A stretch of 64,000 bases of DNA from Bacillus sp. X1(2014) (GTDB lineage: Bacteria; Bacillota; Bacilli; Bacillales_B; DSM-18226): contig NZ_VEED01000015.1 of assembly GCF_007678255.1 (NCBI RefSeq), positions 62,001 to 126,000 on the forward strand, written 5' to 3'. The first letter of the stretch is position 1, and each line of letters opens with the position of its first letter. A program made the position numbers and the translations under genes. Positions 51,933 to 61,638 of the stretch are shown here, piece by piece. Under the pieces are notes generated by a model. That model was not told the DNA's origin. It worked only from the letters and a program-made list of their open reading frames with translations, and made no database searches.

Positions 51933-53178
51933 TTTTTGGATTATTCTGTTCCACACATATTTAAACAAATTGAAAACAAAATCCTTCATCATTACAACTC
52001 TTATAACGATCATTATTGTTTTGGTCTTAACTAACCTAACCAATATCATTGATTTCTTCGATAAAAATGATGGAAAAGAAAATGTGGCTGTGCTTGATCA
52101 AACAGGTCAACTGTTTGATCCATTCAAAAAACAAGTTAGCACAATTAATAAAGATATTCACTTAACACTTTTCCAAGGCAGTGAAGCAGCGGCCGAAAAA
52201 GCAGTTGAAAAAGGAACTTACCAAGGAATTGTTCTACTTGGTTTAAATGAAGAAAAACTTCCGTTGGCTACTTATAAAGCAAAGAGTATTGCTGATTCAT
52301 CCTTGTATAATGATCTTCAAACGAGTCTTCAGCAAGTAAAAACCATGCTGGCGGCTTCACAAATTCAATTGACTCCTGTTCAGCTCAAAAAGCTATATGA
52401 ACCAGTGGCTTTTAAGAAAATTGCTCTTGAGAAGAATGCAAAAACGGAAGAGGAACTGAATCAGGCGCGGGGTCTGGTTTATGTCTTGCTCTTTATCATA
52501 TATTTTTCAGTTATTATGTACGCTAATATGATTGCGATGGAAGTAGCAACAGAAAAGTCGTCTAGAGTGATGGAAATTTTAATTTCAAGTGTCTCTCCAA
52601 TTAAACAGATGTTTGCAAAAATAATTGGAATCGGTTTATTAAGTCTGACACAACTCGCTGTTTTTCTTTTCGTGGGTTATTTCTCTCTAAAACAAAATAT
52701 GGAATCTTTAAAAGAAGGATTTTTCGGTGTTTATGGTTTTGGTGATATTCCTTTGGGGACGATTATTTATGCAATTGTTTTCTTTATTCTGGGCTATTTT
52801 CTTTATGCCACACTTGCTGCATTTCTCGGCTCGCTTGTCAGCAGAATTGAAGATGTGCAACAAATGATTACACCAATGACTATGCTCGTAGTTGCTGGGT
52901 TTATGATTGCTATGTTTGGCTTAGGAAAGCCGGATGCTCCGTTCATAACGGTGACATCTTTCATCCCATTCTTTACACCAATGATCATGTTTCTGCGGGT
53001 TGGAATGTTGACAATTCCAGTCTGGGAGGCAATGGTAGGAATTGCTATCTTAGTAGCAACAATTGTTTTCTTAGCAACATTTGGCGCACGAGTCTATCGT
53101 GGTGGTGTCTTAATGTACGGGCAATCGAATTCCTTTAAAGATATAAAAAAAGCACTACAAATGACAAAGAACGAATAA
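51925..53178 (+). CDS. yhaP: ABC-2 type permease, YhaP (NatB-type)
   Basis: A 417-residue membrane protein: one N-terminal helix, a large extracytoplasmic domain (about residues 45-175), then six helices with EVATEKSSRVMEILISSVSP, the family's conserved cytoplasmic segment near residue 210. B. subtilis YhaP and NatB are of this type (Na+ efflux). Start at ATG 51925, seven bases after AGGTG inside yhaQ. A hairpin terminator follows. Confidence 0.9.
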   Translation: MNNFWIILFHTYLNKLKTKSFIITTLITIIIVLVLTNLTNIIDFFDKNDGKENVAVLDQTGQLFDPFKKQVSTINKDIHLTLFQGSEAAAEKAVEKGTYQGIVLLGLNEEKLPLATYKAKSIADSSLYNDLQTSLQQVKTMLAASQIQLTPVQLKKLYEPVAFKKIALEKNAKTEEELNQARGLVYVLLFIIYFSVIMYANMIAMEVATEKSSRVMEILISSVSPIKQMFAKIIGIGLLSLTQLAVFLFVGYFSLKQNMESLKEGFFGVYGFGDIPLGTIIYAIVFFILGYFLYATLAAFLGSLVSRIEDVQQMITPMTMLVVAGFMIAMFGLGKPDAPFITVTSFIPFFTPMIMFLRVGMLTIPVWEAMVGIAILVATIVFLATFGARVYRGGVLMYGQSNSFKDIKKALQMTKNE

Positions 53179-53192
53179 GGCAGTAAAAGATA

Positions 53193-53232
53193 GTGTCCCA
53201 AAAGTATAACTTTTAGGGGCACCCCTTTTTTT
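53193..53232 (+). terminator. Terminator after yhaP
   Basis: Stem GTGTCCC-AAAAGT pairs with ACTTTT-A-GGGGCAC; CCCC and seven T follow. A form common in Bacillaceae. Confidence 0.75.
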
Positions 53233-53251
53233 ATCGTTCTTTTAAATTAGT

Positions 53252-53387
53252 CTGTTGATTTGCGCTCCAGGCGCTTCGCTTTCCGCGGGCGTGCCGGGGA
53301 GCCTCCTCGTCGCTGCGCTCCTGCGGGGTCTCCCCTGCCCCGTACTCCCGCAGGAGTCTTCGCGCCTTCCGCTCCAATCAACAGGTG
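53252..53387 (-). repeat. Interspersed GC-rich Bacillus repeat, copy A
   Basis: About 136 bp bounded by CTGTTGATT and AATCAACAG, very GC-rich within. Contains the recognisable GACTCCTGCGGGA and GAGGAGGCTCC blocks on the minus strand. Opposite orientation to copy B. Confidence 0.85.
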
Positions 53388-53600
53388 TAACAATGTAGAC
53401 CCTTAACACTCAATAAATAATAAAAAAAGTGGTGAATTCAATGTTTAAGCAAAAGACTCAATCCAAAGTGAATATGATTTTTTGTTTCTATTGATTAATG
53501 ACAGGCTCTACTTAATGCGTCCTGCTAAAATTTAAAAAGGTTTGCAACATATTTAGCTAGAGTAGCTAAAGTGTGAGGTAATACTTAGTTGATTTGCCCC

Positions 53601-53734
53601 CTGTTGATTGGAGTGGAGGGCACCGACTCCTGCGGGATAGAGAGGTCACGGGAGACCCCGCAGGCGCCAAAGCGCCGAGGAGGCTCCAGGACCTCCCCGC
53701 GGAAAGCGAGTGCCCGGAGCGGAAATCAACAGGT
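53601..53734 (+). repeat. Interspersed GC-rich Bacillus repeat, copy B
   Basis: Same ends (CTGTTGATTGG, AATCAACAG) and blocks GACTCCTGCGGGA, GAGACCCCGCAGG, GAGGAGGCTCC in direct orientation. With copy A it forms a pair of inverted repeats about 210 bp apart. Between them (53388-53600) I see no gene. Confidence 0.85.
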
Positions 53735-53892
53735 CCATTAGCAGAAACATTCAATTAAATATACCCCTCCTCGACAATCTGAGTATTTACCAAGCGGTAA
53801 ATGCTCTTTTTTTTCAATAAATATCTGACAAGAACGTGCATTCGTATTTCTGTGGTGCTACAATGAAGAAAAGAAGTGGAAAGGAATGTCTT

Positions 53893-55113
53893 ATGAAAAA
53901 GATATCATTCATTCATGCAGCGGACCTGCACTTGGACAGCCCGATGGTCGGATTAAAGTACTTGCCACAAGACATCTTTACCCGAGTTAAAGAGAGCACC
54001 TTTACGGCTTTAAAAAAGGTTACCGAGGCCGCGATTCATCATCAGGTCGACTTTGTTATTCTAGCAGGAGATTTATTCGACGGAGAGGACCGCAGCCTGC
54101 GGGCACAATCCCGGTTTCGGACAGAGATGCTTAAGTTGGCAGTAAACAATATTCAAGTTTATGCCATCCACGGCAATCATGACCATTTAAACGGATCATG
54201 GGTACACCTTAATATGCCCGCAAATGTTCATGTTTTTAATAGCGAGGTTGAAACCAAAGTTTTACACACAAAGAACGGTGAGATTGTCCATCTTTATGGC
54301 TTTAGTTATCCAACACGACATGTTTATGATAGAAAAATAGATGATTACCGGAAGAAAGATGGCGGGGACTTTCATATTGGGATACTCCATGGAAATGAAA
54401 GCGGAGGGGTAGATCATGATAACTATGCCCCTTTTTCAGTTAGTGATTTACATAAGAAAGAATTTGATTACTGGGCTTTAGGACATATTCATAAACGAGC
54501 TGTCCTATCAGAATCGCCGCCGATCATTTATCCAGGTAATATTCAAGGCAGGAATAAGAAAGAAACAGGCATGAAAGGTATTTATCATGTAACATTGACT
54601 GATCTTGATAAGAAAATAAATTTTTTAGAAACAGCCGATATTATTTGGGAAGAAACAGTAGTTGATGCTGCTTCAGCCAAAAACTTCCATGATGTTTTAC
54701 AATTATGCCAAACAACCATTAATAGTTTTCGGAGGGAACAAAAAGGAACGTTATTATCACTTTCCTTGAAAAATATTGTACTAACTGATGAGCGTGAACA
54801 AAGAAGCTTGAAGGGCGAACTGTTAGAACTTCTTTTAGAGAATGAGAAAGAAGAGGAATCCTTCGTATGGATTGTTGACTTTACTGTTATTGAAGGGCAG
54901 CTAATAGATAAGGAACAGTTGAAAAGAGACACAAACTTTTATGCTGAACTATTTGAAACAATTGAAAACTATGCAGATATCGATCAAGCCTTAGCCCCCT
55001 TATTTGAACATCAATTAGGGAGAAAATATATTAGTCAATTATCAACTGCAGATCAAGAAGAGCTAATCAACAAAGCGGAGAAATTGCTGCTGGAATTACT
55101 TTATCAATCATAG
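53893..55113 (+). CDS. yhaO: DNA-repair metallophosphoesterase, YhaO (SbcD/Mre11-like)
   Basis: A 406-residue calcineurin-fold nuclease. Metal-binding motifs in order: FIHAADLHLDSP at residues 5-16, LAGDLFDG near 57, IHGNHDH near 95, GILHGNE near 172 and WALGHIHKR near 203. Start at ATG 53893, after GGAAAGGA; the longer frame from 53836 lacks a ribosome site. It lies 18 bp before yhaN, whose product is an SMC/Rad50-like ATPase, so the two probably form an SbcCD-like complex. Confidence 0.92.
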   Translation: MKKISFIHAADLHLDSPMVGLKYLPQDIFTRVKESTFTALKKVTEAAIHHQVDFVILAGDLFDGEDRSLRAQSRFRTEMLKLAVNNIQVYAIHGNHDHLNGSWVHLNMPANVHVFNSEVETKVLHTKNGEIVHLYGFSYPTRHVYDRKIDDYRKKDGGDFHIGILHGNESGGVDHDNYAPFSVSDLHKKEFDYWALGHIHKRAVLSESPPIIYPGNIQGRNKKETGMKGIYHVTLTDLDKKINFLETADIIWEETVVDAASAKNFHDVLQLCQTTINSFRREQKGTLLSLSLKNIVLTDEREQRSLKGELLELLLENEKEEESFVWIVDFTVIEGQLIDKEQLKRDTNFYAELFETIENYADIDQALAPLFEHQLGRKYISQLSTADQEELINKAEKLLLELLYQS

Positions 55114-55131
55114 AGGAAGGAGTGAAGAGAT

Positions 55132-58100
55132 TTGAAAATTCTTGAGATGCATATATATGGATTTGGCCAATTAGAGAATGTTGAAATTACTGACCTTCAC
55201 GATTTTCAAGTTTTCTATGGAGAAAATGAAGCTGGGAAGTCCACGATTATGGCCTTTATCCATGCAATTATTTTCGGCTTCCCTACAAAACAACAGACAA
55301 CAGAACTCCGTTATGAGCCAAAACACAGTACTAAATATGGTGGTAAAATCCGAATTTCCCATGAAAAACATGGCGGTGCTGTAATCGAACGAGTAAAGGG
55401 AAAAGCTGCAGGTGATGTTAAGGTCTTTATGGACAATGGCAAGATGGGCGGCGAAGAACTTCTTAAGGAATTAACAGCAAACTTTGATAAAAGCCTATTT
55501 CAATCTATCTTTTCTTTTAATTTGCAGGGATTACAAAATATTCATCAGATGAAAAGCGAAGAGATTGGTAAATTCCTGTTTTCCGCGGGGACATTAGGAA
55601 CAGAAAGGTTATCAAAAACAGAAGCTGTTCTTCAGAAAGAGCTCGATGCTCGTTTTAAGCCATCTGGGAAGAAACCCTTATTAAATGAAAAGTTACAAGC
55701 AATCCATGAAATAAATAAAGAATTGAAAGCAGCAGAAGCCAAAAATAGAGATTATACAAACTTAGTAGAAAAGAAAGAAACGCTCGAAAAGGAAATGAAG
55801 GCAGTAAACCGTTCGTTACAGGAGATAAGAGAGAAAATAGAAAAACTAAATGAATGGAAGAGAATCGAATCCATTGTCAAAGATGAAAAGGGGACAAAGA
55901 ATGAGCTGAATGAATTAGGAAAAATCGAATTCCCTGTACGTGGAATTGAAAGATTCGAAAAGATAAATCAGCTCATCCACCCCTATAAGGCAGAGATTAG
56001 TAGCATTTCCGAAAGAATTGAAAATTTGCAAGATGAAGCAGCGGGGATTCAACCTAATCTTTCGTTTCTAAAAAATGAACCTGCCCTCTTAGCTTTGCTT
56101 GATCAAGTTCCTCTCTACGACCAATTAAGACAGGAAAAATTGCAATGTGAAACAAAACTTTTAGCCTTTGAAGAAGAGTTGTCGATTACTAGGGAAAAAC
56201 TTCATTTAAATATAGATGAAGAAGAAATCTTTGTTCTAAATACAAATATTTATATGAAAAATCAGGTTGAAGTGGTATCACAGAAAATACAAAAGCTAAA
56301 AGAAGTTAAGGAAGAGTTAGAGAATCAGTATCAAGAAGAAAAAGGCAGATTAGAGGAAATCGAAAAAGAGGTTCGGTCTTCAGAGAGACAGGTTCTTACA
56401 AAACAGGAACGGCTGGCACTGGAAGAGAAGGTAAATTCGAGCGATGATAAAGAGAGCATAGAAAGGGAATTAAGGACCCTGCGTGACAAAATTGACTTTT
56501 ATCTACAGTTCAATGAACGTGATAAAGCAGCAGTGGAAAGGGAAGGGAAGCAAAAGAAACTTCAGTATTTACTTTTTGGGGTTATTTTAATTGCCTTTAC
56601 AGTTTATGGGATAGCTACAAAGCAGTGGTTTTTATTCACCATAGGTGTTATCAGTGGTATGTTACTTGTCATCCTGATGACAAAAAAGAATAAGGTGCCG
56701 AAAGATGTTGATCTAAATCAAACGTTAAAAGGTTTAAAAGAAAAGGAAGAGCAGTTAAAGCAAAAACTGCAATCAGCCCAATATATTGAAATCTCAAAGC
56801 TAGAAGAACAATTAGCCTTTGATAATCAGAGGAGAGCAGAGCTTCAGACCGTAAAAATGAAGTTGAAACATCAACATTCTCAATATGAAAAGATCATTGC
56901 TAAATTTGAACAATGGGAGTTGGAGACCGCCCAAACGAATGAAAAGCTTGCTTCCATTAGTCATGAACTAAGAATACCTGAGTATATTGCAGAGTCCTTT
57001 TTACTAGAAGCATTCAAGCTGATTGAACAGTTTAAGTTGATTAGTAGAGAGAAAAAACAATATCAGCTAAGACTTCAACAAATAGAGCAGCAACAGGAAA
57101 AAATAGTAAAAGGATTGAACTATTTTTCAAACCTTTATTTAAATGAAGAGGGCTTGGACTTGTATAACGCTGCCTATTTACTGCGTAATAAGTTAAAGGA
57201 GGAGCATGGTAAGCAAATCGTGAGTCAGGAGCGAAAGGTGAAACTTAGCGACCTCGAAGCCGATTTAAGACAAAAAGTACAAGCATTTAAGCATCTCCAA
57301 GCGGAATCTCATGCCCTAATCTCATCAGCAAAAGTGGAAACAGAACAACAATTTTACGAACTCGGTGCAAAAGCAGAAAAGCAGGGACAACTGTTAGAAA
57401 AACTTAACTCAATACAGAGTCAACTGCAATACTCTAACCTCTCAGAAGTAGAAAGGGAAACTTTTCTCCAAATGCGTCAAAGCACAGAATTAGTGGCCGA
57501 ATGTAACCAGCAGGTTCATGAATGGGAAGTTAAACTTAAGGAACTTCAGGAAAAGCATGCTTCCATCAAATACGAGATACAAATATTAGAAGAGGGCGGT
57601 ATATACTCAGATATACTCCATCACTACAAACAGAAAAAATTTGAACTAGAAGAGGCAGCAAAGGAGTGGTCTGTCTACTGTATAGCGCAAGATATCCTCT
57701 CCAATACGATTGAAACGTATAAGAACATACATTTACCAAGAATGATCTCAAAAGCGGAAGAATATTTGCTGTTTCTCACCGATGGAAACTATCAAAGAAT
57801 CCATTTACAAAATTCTGGTTCAGGATTCTTAGTTGAGAGAAGGGATCATACCATATTTGAAGCAAATGAACTAAGTCAAGCAACTACCGAACAGTTATAC
57901 GTTGCCATTCGGCTTGCCCTTGCTGTTACAGTATATGAAAAGTATCAGTTTCCAATTATTATCGATGATAGTTTTGTTAATTTTGATGCGAAAAGGACGG
58001 AAAAGGTATTAGAACTTCTTAAAGGGATGAAAAGAAATCAACTATTATTTTTTACTTGTCATAAGCATTTGCTGACCTTTTTTCAAAGGGAAAATGTTCT

Positions 58101-58137
58101 TTTTTTAGAAAAAGGTGCTGTTCAGATAATTTCATAG
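55132..58137 (+). CDS. yhaN: Rad50/SbcC-like AAA ATPase with membrane span, YhaN
   Basis: A 1001-residue ATPase. N-terminal Walker A YGENEAGKST near residues 29-38. Long coiled-coil stretches (about 180-450 and 540-860) are split by two adjacent membrane helices near residues 477-520. C-terminal signature/Walker B region ends FPIIIDDSFVNFD near 945. The membrane hairpin in the middle, where Rad50 has a zinc hook, is the family's special feature and would tether the complex to the membrane. Start TTG 55132, seven bases after AAGGAGTG. Confidence 0.9.
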   Translation: MKILEMHIYGFGQLENVEITDLHDFQVFYGENEAGKSTIMAFIHAIIFGFPTKQQTTELRYEPKHSTKYGGKIRISHEKHGGAVIERVKGKAAGDVKVFMDNGKMGGEELLKELTANFDKSLFQSIFSFNLQGLQNIHQMKSEEIGKFLFSAGTLGTERLSKTEAVLQKELDARFKPSGKKPLLNEKLQAIHEINKELKAAEAKNRDYTNLVEKKETLEKEMKAVNRSLQEIREKIEKLNEWKRIESIVKDEKGTKNELNELGKIEFPVRGIERFEKINQLIHPYKAEISSISERIENLQDEAAGIQPNLSFLKNEPALLALLDQVPLYDQLRQEKLQCETKLLAFEEELSITREKLHLNIDEEEIFVLNTNIYMKNQVEVVSQKIQKLKEVKEELENQYQEEKGRLEEIEKEVRSSERQVLTKQERLALEEKVNSSDDKESIERELRTLRDKIDFYLQFNERDKAAVEREGKQKKLQYLLFGVILIAFTVYGIATKQWFLFTIGVISGMLLVILMTKKNKVPKDVDLNQTLKGLKEKEEQLKQKLQSAQYIEISKLEEQLAFDNQRRAELQTVKMKLKHQHSQYEKIIAKFEQWELETAQTNEKLASISHELRIPEYIAESFLLEAFKLIEQFKLISREKKQYQLRLQQIEQQQEKIVKGLNYFSNLYLNEEGLDLYNAAYLLRNKLKEEHGKQIVSQERKVKLSDLEADLRQKVQAFKHLQAESHALISSAKVETEQQFYELGAKAEKQGQLLEKLNSIQSQLQYSNLSEVERETFLQMRQSTELVAECNQQVHEWEVKLKELQEKHASIKYEIQILEEGGIYSDILHHYKQKKFELEEAAKEWSVYCIAQDILSNTIETYKNIHLPRMISKAEEYLLFLTDGNYQRIHLQNSGSGFLVERRDHTIFEANELSQATTEQLYVAIRLALAVTVYEKYQFPIIIDDSFVNFDAKRTEKVLELLKGMKRNQLLFFTCHKHLLTFFQRENVLFLEKGAVQIIS

Positions 58138-58185
58138 AGTAATATTAGGATATGTTATACTCTTACTAACGGGAAGGACGTGAAA

Positions 58186-59133
58186 ATGATGGGTAAAGGA
58201 ATATTAAAGCATGAAATTGGAGAGCAGGTAGAATTATTTCTACTAATAAAAAATTCAACAAAAGGGATTGCAAGCAACGGCAAACCTTTTTTAACCCTGA
58301 TTCTTCAGGATAAAAGCGGGGAAATTGAAGCAAAACTTTGGGATGTTAATGAAGAGGATGGAAAGAGTTATGCTCCACAAAGTATTGTAAAAATACTAGG
58401 TGAGGTACAAAATTATCGGGGGAAAAGTCAATTGAAAATTCGTCAAATTCGACGAACAGGTCCCTCTGACGGCGTAAAGTTGGATGACTTTTTGGAGACC
58501 GCCCCAATTAGCCAGGAAGAAATGACTGGTAAACTTACACAATATATTTTTGATATGAAAAATCCCAATATCCAAAGAATAACACGCCATTTAATTAAAA
58601 AGCATCAGAAGGCTTTTTTAGAGTTTCCTGCAGCAACAAAAAATCACCACGAGTTTGTATCGGGGCTTGCCTTCCATGTTGTTAGTATGCTTGATTTGGC
58701 TAAATCCATTGCCAATCTTTATCCAAGCCTTGATAAGGATTTGCTCTATGCAGGGGTTATATTACACGATATGGGGAAAGTACTGGAACTTTCAGGTCCG
58801 ATTTCAACGGTGTATACCATTGAAGGAAATTTACTAGGGCATATTACGATTATGGTTAACGAAATTGGCAAGGCAGCGGAAGAACTAGGTATTTCTGGTG
58901 AAGAAGTACTAATCCTCCAACATCTTGTGCTGAGTCATCATGGAAAAGCAGAATGGGGAAGTCCAAAACCGCCAATGATTAAAGAAGCAGAAATTCTCCA
59001 TTATATCGATAATCTTGATGCGAAAATGAATATGCTTGACCGTGCCTTGGAAAGAGTGAAGCCAGGTGAATTCACAGAAAGAATTTTTGCGTTGGAGAAT
59101 CGTTCCTTTTATAAGCCGGTGTTTCATAAGTAA
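58186..59133 (+). CDS. yhaM: 3'-5' exoribonuclease YhaM
   Basis: A 315-residue nuclease that trims RNA 3' ends in Gram-positives. N-terminal OB-fold (residues 10-85, with [21 protein letters not shown]) and a C-terminal HD phosphohydrolase domain (HVVSM near 161, ILHDMGK near 192, [12 protein letters not shown] near 245). Start at ATG 58186, seven bases after AAGGA; GTG 58180 and ATG 58189 are alternatives. It lies 40 bp after yhaN; own terminator follows. Confidence 0.93.
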   Translation: MMGKGILKHEIGEQVELFLLIKNSTKGIASNGKPFLTLILQDKSGEIEAKLWDVNEEDGKSYAPQSIVKILGEVQNYRGKSQLKIRQIRRTGPSDGVKLDDFLETAPISQEEMTGKLTQYIFDMKNPNIQRITRHLIKKHQKAFLEFPAATKNHHEFVSGLAFHVVSMLDLAKSIANLYPSLDKDLLYAGVILHDMGKVLELSGPISTVYTIEGNLLGHITIMVNEIGKAAEELGISGEEVLILQHLVLSHHGKAEWGSPKPPMIKEAEILHYIDNLDAKMNMLDRALERVKPGEFTERIFALENRSFYKPVFHK

Positions 59134-59164
59134 AATAACCTCCTTTTGAGGTTATTTTTTTTTG
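59133..59164 (+). terminator. Terminator after yhaM
   Basis: Stem AAATAACCTC / GAGGTTATTT with a CTTTT-type loop and a long T run. Confidence 0.88.
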
Positions 59165-59242
59165 CGCAACAGTTCATAATTTCCTATTAAACGAATATGA
59201 TTTAGTAAAAGTGGACAACCACTATGAAAGGAGCAAGATAAA

Positions 59243-59431
59243 TTGACTATTCCTATTTGGGTATATGCAGTTGTGGTTGGTATTGTGATAAGTGCACTAA
59301 TGGCGATAAAAACGGGAAGAGAAGAGCGGCAATTAGAGATGGAAAACATTGAGCAGGAAGGCGAAATCTATATGAAACGCCTTGAACGAGAAAAAGAAAA
59401 GAAAGAAGGACTTGAAGCGACAGGGGAATAA
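59243..59431 (+). CDS. yhaL: Sporulation protein YhaL
   Basis: A 62-residue protein: one N-terminal membrane helix (residues 4-22) and a charged Glu/Lys helix. Start TTG 59243 with GAAAGGAG nine bases upstream. Position between yhaM and prsA and the length fit YhaL, annotated as sporulation-related in Bacillus; mechanism unknown. Confidence 0.8.
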   Translation: MTIPIWVYAVVVGIVISALMAIKTGREERQLEMENIEQEGEIYMKRLEREKEKKEGLEATGE

Positions 59432-59470
59432 AAAAAGCGGAAGCGCCATTATTGGCGTTTCCGCTTTTTG
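59431..59470. terminator. Bidirectional terminator between yhaL and prsA
   Basis: Stem AAAAAGCGGAA-G-CGCC / GGCG-T-TTCCGCTTTTT, T-rich on both strands. Confidence 0.9.
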
Positions 59471-59476
59471 TTCTAA

Positions 59477-60349
59477 TTACTGTGCAGCAGCTTCTGTTCC
59501 GGTTTGAGGAGTAAGCGCATCTTTTAAGTCCTTGTCGCTAACTTTAACATCTGCAGCTTCAAGTTCACGCTTCATAGCTTTATTAATTTCTTCTGTTGTC
59601 AATTTTGAAGTTTTTACTTGGGTTTCGATTTCGGCCTTCATTTCAGCATATGGTTTCTTTTCTTTTTTGTCAGTTAATTGAATGATATGGTAACCAAATT
59701 GCGACTTAACTGGATCGCTAATTTCATTTACTTTTAGTGCATATGCTGCTTTTTCAAAGTCAGGATCCATCTTACCAGTACCAAACCAGCCTAAATCTCC
59801 GCCGTTTGCCTTAGAACCCTCATCTGTTGAATATTTTTTTGCCACATCTTCAAATTTTTCACCTTTATCAAGCTTGCTCTTCACTTCTTTTGCCGTTTTT
59901 TCATCGGCAACAAGAATATGACGTGCTTTAATTTCTGGCTGATACGTATCATAGTAATCCTTTAATTCCTTTTCAGTTACCTTAACGCCTTTAAGGGCAG
60001 CTTTTTCCTGCATCATGCCTAATTTCATTGTTTTCTTCAAATCATCTTCGCTTTTATAGCCGTACTGTGCGAGGGTAGTTTCAAAATTTGCACCTAGATC
60101 TGTTTTTAATTGATCAATTTTTGCATTTAATTCCTTATCTGTCACCTTGTATTTCTTAGATAGAACTTTTTCATATACTAGTTGCTGAAGGGCTTGATCA
60201 CCATACTTTTCCTTCATTGTATTGTAGAGTTCTTCTTGTGTAACATTACCCACTTTGCTCTCTGCCACTGTATCAGAACCACTTTGGTTACATGCACTTA
60301 ATGCAAGTACTCCACCGGCTAATGTAAGGGCTAATATCCATTTTTTCAT
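59477..60349 (-). CDS. prsA: Extracytoplasmic foldase PrsA (parvulin-type PPIase lipoprotein)
   Basis: Essential-type lipoprotein that folds exported proteins at the membrane-wall interface. 290 residues: lipobox LSAC with Cys20, then a helical N-terminal domain and the parvulin PpiC domain at about residues 135-225 (ARHILVADEKTAKEV, GGDLGWFGTGKMDPDFEKA). The C-terminal helical tail has Gln/Thr-rich end. Start at ATG 60349, after AGGAGAG; the frame is open upstream without a ribosome site. Neighbours match B. subtilis. Confidence 0.95.
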   Translation of the reverse strand: MKKWILALTLAGGVLALSACNQSGSDTVAESKVGNVTQEELYNTMKEKYGDQALQQLVYEKVLSKKYKVTDKELNAKIDQLKTDLGANFETTLAQYGYKSEDDLKKTMKLGMMQEKAALKGVKVTEKELKDYYDTYQPEIKARHILVADEKTAKEVKSKLDKGEKFEDVAKKYSTDEGSKANGGDLGWFGTGKMDPDFEKAAYALKVNEISDPVKSQFGYHIIQLTDKKEKKPYAEMKAEIETQVKTSKLTTEEINKAMKRELEAADVKVSDKDLKDALTPQTGTEAAAQ

Positions 60350-60558
60350 GATGAAATCTCTCCTAAACAGTATATTCTTGTCCACAATCTCTACTATAAC
60401 ATAAATGGTAACTCCTGCAAAAATAATAACTATGTTTATTATTTGAAATTTTCCACAAAAGGATAAATTGAACTTTTCAAAAAAAAATGGGAAGTGCCTA
60501 AACGAAATGACCACTCGTTGAATAGTATATCGTAGAAAATGAAAAAGGAGGTATTACG

Positions 60559-60648
60559 ATGAGCCATGGATATGGAGCTGGCTTTGCTCTAATTGTAGTA
60601 CTTTTCATCCTATTAATTATTGTTGGAGCTTCTTGGTGTTGGTGTTAA
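60559..60648 (+). CDS. YjcZ-family sporulation microprotein, copy 1
   Basis: A 29-residue peptide MSHGYGAGFALIVVLFILLI plus IVGASWCWC: Gly-rich start, one membrane span, Trp/Cys end. AAAGGAGG is well spaced. This is the YjcZ/YtzL-like family made in sporulation. A second copy follows 39 bp later. Confidence 0.88.
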   Translation: MSHGYGAGFALIVVLFILLIIVGASWCWC

Positions 60649-60687
60649 TATGCACAAAAAAGATCAATAATGAATGGAGGTAAATAT

Positions 60688-60780
60688 ATGTCTGGTGGAG
60701 CAGGTTACGGCGCAGGATTTGCGTTAGTGGTTGTCCTTTTCATCCTATTAATTATCATCGGGGCTTCTTGGGTTTATTAA
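60688..60780 (+). CDS. YjcZ-family sporulation microprotein, copy 2
   Basis: A 30-residue peptide MSGGAGYGAGFALVVVLFIL plus LIIIGASWVY, near-identical in the span to copy 1 but without the Cys residues at the end. GGAGG precedes the ATG. Tandem duplicate. Confidence 0.88.
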   Translation: MSGGAGYGAGFALVVVLFILLIIIGASWVY

Positions 60781-60797
60781 TAAAGTCACAAACTAAA

Positions 60798-60822
60798 AGC
60801 GATGAGAAAAACTCTCATCGCT
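60798..60822 (+). terminator. Hairpin after the YjcZ pair
   Basis: Stem AGCGATGAGA / TCTCATCGCT with an AAAAC-type loop; tail is only moderately T-rich, so a weak terminator. Confidence 0.65.
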
Positions 60823-60871
60823 TCTATGTGTTAATTATACATATCCTTTTTCGCTTGGAGCTCTAGTTGGA

Positions 60872-61051
60872 TTATGTATATAAAATTTCCAAGTATGATG
60901 ATATCAGAAGAATCGTAATGAGGATATTAATTGTACGAAATACCTTATGTTGGTTTTCTTCAGGGATTTCTTTTTGCATACAAAGTGAATTGGTCATTTT
61001 ATTTACATAAAACAAGATAAAAATAGCGAAGACAATAAAAATGGAGATCAT
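60872..61051 (-). CDS. Small membrane protein of unknown function
   Basis: A 59-residue protein with two membrane helices (about residues 2-18 and 40-57) joined by a basic loop. GGGAGGG lies eight bases before ATG 61051. No recognised family; B. subtilis also has small yha genes here (yhaK), but the match is not established. Confidence 0.6.
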   Translation of the reverse strand: MISIFIVFAIFILFYVNKMTNSLCMQKEIPEENQHKVFRTINILITILLISSYLEILYT

Positions 61052-61296
61052 CAATGATTCCCTCCCTGATGTTCGTGTTATGTTTATTACAATATCAAAA
61101 ATTACAAAAAAAAGATAGTCATAAAGAATGGAAGAGTTTTAGGCCTTAAGGGGTTTCCATGAAACCAATTTATTTTTGGAGGAAATTTCTTTTAAAAAAA
61201 TTTTTCCTGTTTTAAGTTAAAATGGTTTACCCCATCTTTTAAAAGGTTAATAATAAATATATAAATATGTAAAAGTTCTGAAAAGAGGCCTAGTGA

Positions 61297-61632
61297 ATGA
61301 CTGAAAATGAATTGATGGAAAGAATAAACCTTCTTGAATATCATCAAAAGCTATTATTAAAGTTACTCAACAATCCAAAGCTCGAATTATATAAACTTAT
61401 TATTGAAAATGGAATTACAGAACAGGAAGCAGGACAGTTTTTTTCTTTATGTGACAAAATGAACTTAAAATTAGAAGAACAAAAAGCGGAAGGGTACGTA
61501 AACTTCCATCCGCTTTTTCATGAATTATCATTGTCATTACCGTCATCCTTAAAGATTAAAGACGTTATCAATGCTTGTTTAAAACAAAAGATTTGCCTGT
61601 CCCTTTTTCAAGAGTTGGAAAAATACTTATAA
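61297..61632 (+). CDS. yhaI: YhaI (DUF1878-type) protein
   Basis: A 111-residue helical soluble protein: NELMERINLLEYHQKLLLKL at the start, and KIKDVINACLKQ near the end. Function unknown. Convergent with scoC, as in the B. subtilis yhaI-hpr order. GAAAAGAGG precedes the ATG. Confidence 0.82.
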   Translation: MTENELMERINLLEYHQKLLLKLLNNPKLELYKLIIENGITEQEAGQFFSLCDKMNLKLEEQKAEGYVNFHPLFHELSLSLPSSLKIKDVINACLKQKICLSLFQELEKYL

Positions 61633-61638
61633 TACTGA

